This document shows, piece by piece, positions 57,446 to 64,000 of a stretch of 64,000 nucleotides of DNA (position 1 is the stretch's first letter; each line of letters begins with the position of its first letter). The notes beneath the pieces were generated by a model that saw only the letters and a list, made by a program, of their open reading frames with translations, did not search any database and was not told where the DNA came from. The stretch is from JAICXG01 sp036825615 (lineage in GTDB: Bacteria; Verrucomicrobiota; Verrucomicrobiia; Chthoniobacterales; UBA10450): assembly GCA_036825615.1 (NCBI GenBank), contig DAISXY010000010.1:62001-126000 (forward strand), read 5' to 3'. A program made the position numbers and the translations under genes.

Positions 57446-58070
57446 AAACATCTCGCAACAAATTCTGCAGTTTTTTCCGGGCGTAGAAGAGCCGCGACAT
57501 GACGGTGCCGATGGAGCAGCCTAACGAGTCCGCGATTTCGTGATACTGCATCCCTTCGATTTCCTTCATCAAAATGACGGCGCGGTGTTCCGGCGAAAGC
57601 TGCGCGATCGCCGCTTCGATCCGGCCCCGAATCTCGCCCTGCTCCATCCGCTGGTGCGGCAATGGATCGGCGTGCGGAACCGTGCGTGAAGCCGGGTCGA
57701 TTTCCTTGACCTGAAGTTCGTCATTGAACTCCGCGCCGCCGCCTTTGACCTGCTTTTTGCGGAGCCAGTCGATCGTCACGTTCATCACGATGCGGTAAAT
57801 CCAGGTATAAAAGGAGGACTGCCCACGGAAACGCGGGAGCGACTTCCAGGCCTTGAGGAAACTATCCTGGGCCAGGTCCCAGGCGTCCTGCTCGTTATGC
57901 ACCATGTTGTAGATCATGCCGTAGACTCGGGCGCGGTAGCGACTCACGAGTTCATCGAAGGCCCCGGGGTCGCGGCTCTGCGCCCGTTTGACGAGCTCAA
58001 GCTCCGCGACATCGGCCTGAGCCGCCGTCACTTCCGCGTCGTCTTTTAGACGGGTTTGCTCCCGATTCAT
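57432..58070 (-). CDS. ECF RNA polymerase sigma factor (RpoE-like)
   Basis: 212 residues. Region 2 (FDELVSRYRARVYGMIYNMV; AWDLAQDSFLKAWKSLPRFR; FYTWIYRIVMNVTIDWLRKK) and region 4 (LSPEHRAVILMKEIEGMQYH; GCSIGTVMSRLFYARKKLQN) are complete. It belongs to the classical membrane-anti-sigma-controlled ECF type, unlike the kinase-linked one at 25 kb. It starts directly at the end of the upstream unknown gene and overlaps the anti-sigma gene downstream. Envelope stress is the likely trigger. The target promoters are unknown. Confidence 0.93.
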   Translation of the reverse strand: MNREQTRLKDDAEVTAAQADVAELELVKRAQSRDPGAFDELVSRYRARVYGMIYNMVHNEQDAWDLAQDSFLKAWKSLPRFRGQSSFYTWIYRIVMNVTIDWLRKKQVKGGGAEFNDELQVKEIDPASRTVPHADPLPHQRMEQGEIRGRIEAAIAQLSPEHRAVILMKEIEGMQYHEIADSLGCSIGTVMSRLFYARKKLQNLLRDVYENV

Positions 58071-58733
58071 TCAACTCCGAAAGCCTTCGGAGCCGTGGCG
58101 GCGAATCCATTCGCTGCGGAATTCGCCCATGAGCAAAATGATGCCATCGCGCACCTGGAAAATGCGCTGGCGCAGGGCGGAATACTGCAAGCGGGTGAGC
58201 GCTTTTTCGTTTCCCAATTGGGTCGTCGCTTCCATCGCGATTGTGATCGCCTTCAAGGAACGCTTCAGGTAAGCGATGGTCATGCCCAATTCCTCGGCTT
58301 CTTCGTCGCTCAGGGCGGCCGCGAGCTTGGCGGCAGCGAGGGCGGTGTGAGTCGCGAGCTTGACCGCGGCCGGGTTATTCTGCAACGCGGGGGTGGCGTC
58401 AAAAAGCTGGTCGATCCAGATGGTGAGGGCAAAGGCGGCGCGATAGAGCACATGTTGCTCGAAGCTTTCACCGTCAGGACCGAGGAAGTCGTCTTCCGCC
58501 GCGTCGGCCATGGCGTCGTCGAAAGATTGCACTTCGTCATCCTCCCATTGCCCGGCGCCATCCTCGCTGAGATGCGCCCAACCCATTTCGCGCGCCACAA
58601 TCTCGTCGCGATTCGGATCGTCGATATATTTCTCGAGCAGCTCCATGTATTTCTCCGTCTTCCGATCCTGCTGCTGGAGAAAGCGTTCCCAGTCGTATTC
58701 GTCCCAAGCCCGCTCTGAATCGTGCTCGGCCAT
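58071..58733 (-). CDS. Conserved-looking cytoplasmic protein of unknown function, first gene of the ECF operon
   Basis: 220 residues, strongly acidic N-terminus (MAEHDSERAWDEYDWERFLQ) and an alpha-helical core (YRAAFALTIWIDQLFDATPA; LATHTALAAAKLAAALSDEE) without a signal peptide or membrane segment. No family is recognised. It abuts the sigma gene with no gap (stop at 58071, sigma ATG at 58070), so it is translated with it. A 12-bp palindrome (CCAGCTTGCTGG, 58749-58760) lies just upstream of its start. Confidence 0.75.
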   Translation of the reverse strand: MAEHDSERAWDEYDWERFLQQQDRKTEKYMELLEKYIDDPNRDEIVAREMGWAHLSEDGAGQWEDDEVQSFDDAMADAAEDDFLGPDGESFEQHVLYRAAFALTIWIDQLFDATPALQNNPAAVKLATHTALAAAKLAAALSDEEAEELGMTIAYLKRSLKAITIAMEATTQLGNEKALTRLQYSALRQRIFQVRDGIILLMGEFRSEWIRRHGSEGFRS

Positions 58734-58864
58734 GTCGGTTATCTAGGCCAGCTTGCTGGAGCGCGCAAAAATTTTTGCTGCCACATCGCGGGTGCGGCGG
58801 AAGCGATTTTGCCTCCCGCTCCGACCACTCGTGCGCTCCGAAGTCAGGGCCGGCGCGGTCAACC

Positions 58865-59938
58865 CTAACGAACGCCAAGCTCGCGTTCTGCGCGCACGCT
58901 CTGGAGGCGCAATTGTCCGCACGCGGCGTTGATGTCGTGGCCCTTTTCGCGGCGGAGAGTCGCGACCGCCCCGTGCTCGCGCAGGATGTGGAGGAATTTT
59001 TCCTGCCGCTGACGCGAAGGACGGGTCCAGTCCAGCCCTTCGACCGTGTTATAGGGGATGAGGTTGATCTTGGCCGAAAGACGGCGCGCGTGTTTCGCGA
59101 GCAGATGCGCCTGCTCGTCGCTGTCGTTCACCCCGGCGATCAGGATGTATTCAAACATGAGCCGCTTTTTCTGCGCGACGTAGAAGTCGCAGGCTTCGAG
59201 CAAAGTCGCGAGGTTGTATTTGCGATTCACCGGCATGATCCGGCTCCGCACCTCGTCGGTCGCGCCGTGGAGGGAAATCGCGAGACGAAACTGCGTCGGC
59301 TCGAGCGCCAGTTGGCGGATTTGCGGCGCCAATCCACTCGTCGAGATGGTGATGTGGCGCGCGCCGATCTCGAGTCCCCAAGGTGCATTGATAATCCGGA
59401 TCGCGCGCAAAAGATTCGTCAGGTTGGCGAGCGGTTCGCCCATCCCCATGAAGACAATGTTATCGATCTTTTCACCGCTGTTTTCTTCGACGGCGAGGAG
59501 TTGATCGACAATTTCATCGGGCGTGAGATTGCGCGAGAAGCCTTCCAGGCCGCTCGCGCAGAATTTGCATCCATAAGCGCAGCCAACCTGGGTGGAAACG
59601 CAGATCGTGCGGCGATCGGAGGTTTCGCCGTAGAGCGCAGGCGAAGCCGGGATGAGGACCGCTTCGATGAGGCTGCCGTCGCCGAGGCGGAGGAGAAATT
59701 TTCGCGTCGTGTCTTTCGAACCGAGAACGCGCACGACTTCGGGCCTAACGAGTGAAAACCTCTCCGCCAGCTCGCTACGGGTGGCGCTCGGAAGATCGGT
59801 CATTTCCTCAAAGGAGTTGGCGCGCTTCTTATAAAGCCAGTCGGTCACTTGCTTTCCCCGATAGGGCGGCGCGCCGCGAGAGGCGACATGCTCGTTCAGT
59901 TCATCGAGCGTGAGTGATTTGATGGAGGGTTTGGCCAC
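58865..59938 (-). CDS. rlmN: Dual-specificity 23S rRNA A2503 / tRNA A37 methyltransferase RlmN
   Basis: A 357-residue radical-SAM enzyme. The iron-sulfur cluster cysteines are C120-x3-C124-x2-C127 (GCAYGCKFCASG), GMGEPLANL binds SAM, and the methyl-carrying C-terminal cysteine is in INAACGQL. It starts TLDELNEHVASRGAPPYRGK, the RlmN N-terminal helical domain. It methylates A2503 at C2 in the peptidyl-transferase centre. The stop TAG lies within the word TCGTTAGG. Confidence 0.95.
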   Translation of the reverse strand: MAKPSIKSLTLDELNEHVASRGAPPYRGKQVTDWLYKKRANSFEEMTDLPSATRSELAERFSLVRPEVVRVLGSKDTTRKFLLRLGDGSLIEAVLIPASPALYGETSDRRTICVSTQVGCAYGCKFCASGLEGFSRNLTPDEIVDQLLAVEENSGEKIDNIVFMGMGEPLANLTNLLRAIRIINAPWGLEIGARHITISTSGLAPQIRQLALEPTQFRLAISLHGATDEVRSRIMPVNRKYNLATLLEACDFYVAQKKRLMFEYILIAGVNDSDEQAHLLAKHARRLSAKINLIPYNTVEGLDWTRPSRQRQEKFLHILREHGAVATLRREKGHDINAACGQLRLQSVRAERELGVR

Positions 59939-59967
59939 GCAGGAATTTACCGGCGCGACTGAGCCTT

Positions 59968-60090
59968 GTCATCCCGAGTCGGCGGAGCGCGACGAGGGAC
60001 CTCGCAATGCAATCTGTGGTTTCCGCTTCAGGGGACGCGCAAGTTGCATTGGCGGGGTCCCTCGCCCTCCTGCGGGGGCTCGGGATGACA
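59968..60090. repeat. Palindromic interspersed repeat, two arms
   Basis: Arm 59968-60006 (GTCATCCCGAGTCGGCGGAG, then GACGAGGGACCTCGC) and arm 60056-60090 (GGTCCCTCGCCCTCCTGCGG, then GCTCGGGATGAC) are inverted. They fill the gap between fkbM and rlmN, which share an orientation. Nothing else is seen there. Confidence 0.8.
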
Positions 60091-60114
60091 ATGCCGGCGC
60101 AGCGGGTAAGCGCC

Positions 60115-60885
60115 CTACGCTCGGCTTCGGCTTGCGACCAGGATGCCATCCGGCTGTTCCTTCGGATCAGGCAAATCAACCTCGATCGTGTAGCCGTTCG
60201 CCTCCAGAATCTCGCGACAGAGCCGATGCAGCGGCAGCCCGTGCGCCCGGCCGTGGGTGCCAATGAGAAAAGTTGTGACCGCGCCAGACTTCAGGCTTTC
60301 CGCTCCACCCTTGAGCACTTCCACTTCGAGTCCCTGCACATCCATTTGCAGCAGATCGATCGAGCGACCGATCCGCCGCACAAACCCGTCGAGGGTCATG
60401 GTTGCAATCGTTAGTCTCTTCGATCTCCGCAGCCCGATTTTCTCGAGTAACGCTTTCCAGCGCGTGCTCAAGCTGCGCCGGCTCTCGATCACCTGCCCGA
60501 TCCGGCTGCTGTAGCCGCGATCAACAAAACTTTCGCTGCCGGTGGAGGAGGTGAGCCCTTCGGAATGAATCGTAAACTCGTTAGGCGAGAGGCCGTTGAG
60601 GAGGAGGTTTTCGGCAAGAAAACGCCGGTGTCGGGCGAGCGGTTCGATCCCGTGAATCGTCAGGCCGGGGGCGAGCTTGCGCGCGAGGATGAGGTAATAG
60701 CCGATCGCCGCGCCGACATCAACAAAGCACCCATCGGGCGGGAGCCGGCGAATCAGCTCCAGAAAAATTTCCTCCTCTTCCGCTTCGTGGACGTTGCACT
60801 TGCGATAACGGGCGCGCTGCTCTTCCAGGAGCTGATCGGCATAAACCCGGACGCCGTTCGCAAAGGTGTGGATCGCGCGCTCCAT
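60115..60885 (-). CDS. FkbM-family methyltransferase
   Basis: 256 residues. A class I SAM-dependent methyltransferase of the FkbM type: the glycine motif FVDVGAAIGYYLILA, HGIEPLARHRRFLAEN after the second strand, and IDLLQMDVQGLEVEVLKGG with the family DVQGLE signature. Members O-methylate sugars or polyketides. The acceptor is unknown and no glycan cluster is adjacent. Between it and the following dehydrogenase gene lies another repeat. Confidence 0.88.
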   Translation of the reverse strand: MERAIHTFANGVRVYADQLLEEQRARYRKCNVHEAEEEEIFLELIRRLPPDGCFVDVGAAIGYYLILARKLAPGLTIHGIEPLARHRRFLAENLLLNGLSPNEFTIHSEGLTSSTGSESFVDRGYSSRIGQVIESRRSLSTRWKALLEKIGLRRSKRLTIATMTLDGFVRRIGRSIDLLQMDVQGLEVEVLKGGAESLKSGAVTTFLIGTHGRAHGLPLHRLCREILEANGYTIEVDLPDPKEQPDGILVASRSRA

Positions 60886-60903
60886 CGCGGGCGAACGCTA
60901 GTC

Positions 60904-61028
60904 GTCATCCCGAGCGTAGTCGAGGGATCCCGAGGCGTTATGCAAATCGTTTGCCGCAGGCTTTGCTGGCAACATTCACGGTTGTGCCGCGGGATCCCTC
61001 GACTGCGCTTCGCTTCGCTCGGGATGAC
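60904..61028. repeat. Palindromic interspersed repeat overlapping the end of the PQQ-type dehydrogenase gene
   Basis: Arm 60904-60935 (GTCATCCCGAGCGTAGTCGA, then GGGATCCCG) and arm 60988-61028 (inverse, GGGATCCCTCGACTGCGCTT, then CGCTCGGGATGAC). The right arm encodes the last residues (SHPERSEAQSRDP) of the dehydrogenase reading frame. Confidence 0.85.
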
Positions 61029-62295
61029 TGACGCGCCAGATGGTGCCATGCCCATCTTCGCTAAAGAGAAGACTGCCGTCCTTTGCCACCGTAATCCCGA
61101 CCGGCCGCCCCCAGACGTCGCCGCCGGGCGTGACGAAGCCGGTCACGAAATCGTCGTATTCGCCGACCACCTTCCCGTTTCTAAACGGCACCTGCACCAC
61201 CTTGTAACCGGTCCGCCGCGTTCGGTTCCACGAACCATGGAAGCAGGCAAAGATGTCGCCGCGATATTCCTCGGGAAACTGCCGCCCGTCGTAGAAACAG
61301 AGGTTGAGCGACGCAGAGTGCGCCTGCACGAGGACGTCGGGCACGATTGCCTTTTTCGCCAGTTCGGGATGTTTGCCCTTGTGCCGCGGATCCTGATGGT
61401 CGCCGAGGTAAAACCAGGGCCAGCCGTAGAAGCCGCCCGGCCGGACCGAGCTGATGTAATCCGGCACAAGATCGTCGCCGAGCCCGTCGCGCTCGTTCGT
61501 GCTCATCCAGAGTTCGTCAGTCCGGGGCCGGATCTTGATTCCAACGGCATTGCGAATGCCCCAGGCGAAAACCTTTTGACCGGTGCCGTCGGCGTTGAAC
61601 TCGAAAACACGCGCCCGGTCATTTTCCTCCCGGATATCGGAATTGTTCGTCAGGGAACCGATCGAGACATACATCTTTTTTCCATCACGAGAAAAAACCA
61701 GGTCGCGAGTCCAATGTCCGCCACCCCGAAGCAAACCGCCGGGCGAGAGATGTGCGCCGAGTTTTTCGGCGGGCGCGCGCGCCTTGCGATCGCCGTTGCG
61801 ATAGGGAAAGCGGATCACGCCGTCGGTGTTGGCAACGTAGAGGTAGCGCGGGTCCGGACCGGGCGGATAAAAGGCGATGCCAAAGGGCTTCTTCAGCCCA
61901 TCCTCCGTGAACAGGTCCGTTTGCTCCGATTTGCTATCCCCATCGCGGTCGCGCACGACCTTGATCTGGTTGGCCCGGCTCTCCACCACGAAAATGTCAC
62001 CGTTTGGCGCCGCGAGGAGATAACGCGGGTCGCGAAAGCCGCTCGCGTATTCCTCGATTTTGAACCCGGGAGGAACACGCAGTTGCGCGTCCTTCGGCCG
62101 CGGGACGATATCGGCGTCGTTATTGGCCGAGCGGGTCTGGTTAGGCGGAGGAAGATCCTGAATCGTAATTTTCCGCCGCACCCCCGGGGCATCCTCGGTC
62201 CAGTCTCCCATCGCGGCTTTGCCGGTCCGCAATGGTGGCTCGGCGCCCGAGAAGTGAGCTGCCGAAATGAAAAGGAGGAGGAAAGCGACGCGCAC
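60976..62295 (-). CDS. Exported PQQ-type sugar/sorbosone dehydrogenase-like beta-propeller
   Basis: 439 residues from GTG at 62295, 4 bases after the stop of the previous gene, which places a signal peptide (VAFLLLFISAAHFSGAE) at the start. The propeller has repeated LPPG/VANTDGVIRFPY-like blades, PPGFKIEEYASGFRDPRYLL, GGHWTRDLVFSRDGKKMYVS and FAWGIRNAVGIKIRPRTDEL (the AxGxRNxxG PQQ-enzyme signature). It probably oxidises a sugar or aldehyde in the periplasm. The final 16 residues are encoded by an interspersed repeat and replace whatever end the gene once had. Confidence 0.85.
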   Translation of the reverse strand: MRVAFLLLFISAAHFSGAEPPLRTGKAAMGDWTEDAPGVRRKITIQDLPPPNQTRSANNDADIVPRPKDAQLRVPPGFKIEEYASGFRDPRYLLAAPNGDIFVVESRANQIKVVRDRDGDSKSEQTDLFTEDGLKKPFGIAFYPPGPDPRYLYVANTDGVIRFPYRNGDRKARAPAEKLGAHLSPGGLLRGGGHWTRDLVFSRDGKKMYVSIGSLTNNSDIREENDRARVFEFNADGTGQKVFAWGIRNAVGIKIRPRTDELWMSTNERDGLGDDLVPDYISSVRPGGFYGWPWFYLGDHQDPRHKGKHPELAKKAIVPDVLVQAHSASLNLCFYDGRQFPEEYRGDIFACFHGSWNRTRRTGYKVVQVPFRNGKVVGEYDDFVTGFVTPGGDVWGRPVGITVAKDGSLLFSEDGHGTIWRVSHPERSEAQSRDPAAQP

Positions 62296-62299
62296 GTGC

Positions 62300-63160
62300 C
62301 TAACGAAGCACAGTCGCGCTCTTCTTCTTCGCGCTCGCCAGTTGCTCCTCGCCCTCTCGCTCGTTGATGACAAAGGTGTTGTTGTCGCCATAACGCGCCC
62401 ACGGACCGTGCGGGACTTCGTCGAACTCGACAAATTTCCAGTCGGTCACATCCGTATCCTGCAATCCCAGATAATCGCGCACCGCCGGGGAAACATCGAG
62501 CCCGGCGCCGTGGTTGAGATTTGGCTTTGGCCGTTCGTTGCCGAAGACGTATTGCCAGTGATCGGTGCGGAACGGGCCGGCATCCTCCCATTGCGCGTAG
62601 ACGACACGGTTGCCTTTGCGGATCGCGACCCAACGATCCTTGCAGACCGAATATTCAGGCCCGCGATACGCCTCCTTGAACCAGGGAACAACGCGCGGCG
62701 CTTCCGGCCGGTGCCCTTCCTTCGCTTTGTCGTTGTAGGGCAGCGCGCAGTAGAACGGGTTCTGGCGCGGAGTGAAATCAACCGGAATGTAGTTCTGCCG
62801 ATTCGCGCGCTTCGGGTCATCGTAGCCGCCGTAGTTCTTCGCCCAGGATTTGTCCCAGCTGCTTTTGTGGTTCGGCACGGGGTTGTTCGCGCTCGGCTTT
62901 TCGCCGATCCAGAACACCGTCGTCACAATGTCGCGCTTCCAGGGATAACGCTCTTCACCTTCCCGCTGTTTCGCTGAAACCGGCGGTGGGGTGTAGCCGA
63001 TCGGATCTACCCGCAGGAGCACCTCCTCGTTCAGGCGATTGTGTTTTTTGCTCAGCTTGATTTTCGTCGGCGGCGTTTGGGCCGGGGCCGAAGGCGAAAA
63101 GAAAGCGGAGATCGAAGAAAGAACGACGGCGATGGTGTGGGTAAATGTTCCTGGTTTCAT
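62300..63160 (-). CDS. Exported protein with a double-psi-barrel-like region
   Basis: 286 residues from the ATG at 63160. A signal peptide (FTHTIAVVLSSISAFFSPSA) is followed by a basic linker and a conserved-looking aromatic domain (KDRWVAIRKGNRVVYAQWED; AGPFRTDHWQYVFG; GAGLDVSPAVRDYLGL). The order of AQWEDAGPF and a later LDVSPAVRDYLG recalls the RlpA-type double-psi barrel (NDRGPF ... DLSPAAA). A role in cell-wall binding or cleavage is therefore possible but not certain. The stop TAG lies in the word TCGTTAGGC, and the dehydrogenase GTG start follows within 5 bases. Confidence 0.72.
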   Translation of the reverse strand: MKPGTFTHTIAVVLSSISAFFSPSAPAQTPPTKIKLSKKHNRLNEEVLLRVDPIGYTPPPVSAKQREGEERYPWKRDIVTTVFWIGEKPSANNPVPNHKSSWDKSWAKNYGGYDDPKRANRQNYIPVDFTPRQNPFYCALPYNDKAKEGHRPEAPRVVPWFKEAYRGPEYSVCKDRWVAIRKGNRVVYAQWEDAGPFRTDHWQYVFGNERPKPNLNHGAGLDVSPAVRDYLGLQDTDVTDWKFVEFDEVPHGPWARYGDNNTFVINEREGEEQLASAKKKSATVLR

Positions 63161-63287
63161 CCTAAACAAATCCTCCGGCAAACCGGGCCAGAGTCAGGGC
63201 GCACCCAATTAGTTTCGGTCGGCAGACCGTTAATGCGCGTAAATGTGAGGCGGCGACGGTAACATGAGATCGGACTCGATCAACCGT

Positions 63288-64000
63288 TTAGCCGATAAAT
63301 TTCCCCGGGTTCAGAATGTCCTGTGGGTCGAGCGTCTGTTTAAGCCGGGCGTGCAATTGGCGCACGACCGCACTCGTCGCTTCCGGCCACCAGCGCTTTT
63401 TCGCCAGCCCAATCCCATGTTCCCCGGTAATAACGCCACCCCAGGCGAGCACCTGGGCGAAAAGTTCATCGAGCGCCTGCTCGACGCGGGCGCGAACCGC
63501 CTCATCTTCATAATGCGCGGCCATGATGTTGACGTGAATATTGCCGTCGCCTGCGTGCCCGAACGTCGCGACCGGAAAACCGTGCCGCGCCTGAAGTTGC
63601 CCGGCGAACTCGACCAGATCAACCAGCCGGCTGCGCGGAACGACGATGTCCTGATTGAGCTTCGTTAGGCCGGTGGCGCGGAGCGAATTGCTGAACTCGC
63701 GCCGCAAGGCCCAGAGCTTCTCCGAGCCTTCCTCGCTCGTGGCGATCATCAGGCTCTTCGGCTTGCGGCCGGTGATCAACTTTTCGAGAGCAGCCATTTC
63801 TACCCGCACCGTCTCGGGCTGGCCATCGAGATCGACCAGCAGGTGGGCGTTTCCCTCCGGGATAATGCCCGCGCCGCGATCATGTCGAGCCGCTTCGAGG
63901 GTGAACTGGTCCGCAATCTCGAGCGAGGCGGGCAAAAAGCCGGCGGCGAAGATCGCCTGCACCGCAGCTGCCGCTTCGGCCATGGTACCGAATGAGGCCG
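63288..64000 (-). CDS. glcD: FAD-linked oxidase, glycolate oxidase GlcD-like, C-terminal part (cut by window edge)
   Basis: The frame is open to the last base. It encodes the C-terminal half of a VAO/PCMH-type flavoenzyme: PEGNAHLLVDLDGQPETVRV, KLNQDIVVPRSRLVDLV, the flavin-site HxGDGNIHVN motif (FGHAGDGNIHVNIM) and GEHGIGLAKKRW, and the closing LKQTLDPQDILNPGKFI. These blocks are shared by GlcD, D-lactate and D-2-hydroxyglutarate dehydrogenases, so the exact substrate is open. The N-terminal FAD-binding domain lies beyond the window. Confidence 0.88.
   Translation of the reverse strand, partial: ASFGTMAEAAAAVQAIFAAGFLPASLEIADQFTLEAARHDRGAGIIPEGNAHLLVDLDGQPETVRVEMAALEKLITGRKPKSLMIATSEEGSEKLWALRREFSNSLRATGLTKLNQDIVVPRSRLVDLVEFAGQLQARHGFPVATFGHAGDGNIHVNIMAAHYEDEAVRARVEQALDELFAQVLAWGGVITGEHGIGLAKKRWWPEATSAVVRQLHARLKQTLDPQDILNPGKFIG

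Noticed and set aside
60565..62367. Plus-strand open frame of 600 codons
   Set aside because: Antisense to the FkbM and PQQ-type dehydrogenase genes. Composition is unnatural and it crosses an interspersed repeat.

Overview
The window is a G+C-rich, densely coding bacterial chromosome segment. The likely source is a diderm of the phylum Verrucomicrobiota, perhaps the Spartobacteria/Chthoniobacterales side. This is inferred from gene content: an Mla lipid transporter, a secretin, lipoproteins and an LPS-type envelope gene set occur together with McsA-McsB-ClpC, a YacL-type PIN/TRAM protein, an ECF sigma/FHA/Ser-Thr kinase/WD40 cassette and secreted proteins with repeated C-terminal domains. 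No 16S rRNA gene is present to confirm it.

Layout. 0-5 kb: end of rpe, a CPA2 antiporter, a cupin, the murein-recycling ligase mpl, and a secreted SnoaL-like protein. 5-10.6 kb: secretin gspD, a small peptidoglycan-binding protein and the ATPase gspE form one operon, followed by trpS. 10.9-14.4 kb (minus strand): mlaE-mlaF-mlaD and a PIN/TRAM protein. 14.4-20.7 kb: an accessory stretch with xerC, two lipoproteins, a broken PIN toxin gene, a frameshifted secreted metalloprotease, a frameshifted LuxR-type regulator and an intact vapBC pair. 20.8-25.6 kb (minus): ECF sigma, FHA protein and kinase-WD40 protein, the last split by a frameshift. 25.8-29.9 kb (minus): mcsA-mcsB-clpC. 30-39 kb: ilvE, a lone LolD-like ATPase, trmL, tal, then the translation/secretion cluster trnT-tuf-trnW-secE-nusG-rplK, a TPR protein and an EamA transporter. 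39-46 kb: aquaporin, two secreted proteins, rpsB-tsf, a thioredoxin-like protein and rpsA. 46-52 kb: a secreted GDSL hydrolase, a fused FtsX-type permease with an AttH-like partner, and rpmH, which is only 57 codons long. 52-64 kb: a GNAT enzyme, a site-2 protease, a five-gene ECF/anti-sigma/aminopeptidase operon, rlmN, an FkbM methyltransferase, a PQQ-type dehydrogenase, a double-psi-barrel-like secreted protein and the end of a glcD-type oxidase.

The most striking signal is not a gene. The 8-mer CCTAACGA (usually GCCTAACGA) occurs about 42 times by hand count, in both orientations, in all reading frames and often carrying stop codons, against one or two expected from base composition. It behaves like a DNA uptake sequence or another genome-wide recognition word. 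It is missing from the accessory stretch at 13.4-21.8 kb. A second layer is a family of imperfect palindromic repeats (core GTCATCCCGAGCGAAGTCGA and its inverse). These lie mostly between genes, but one pair sits in frame inside the kinase domain and one supplies the C-terminus of the dehydrogenase.

All coordinates and counts were read by eye. Functions come from motif recognition without database searches.
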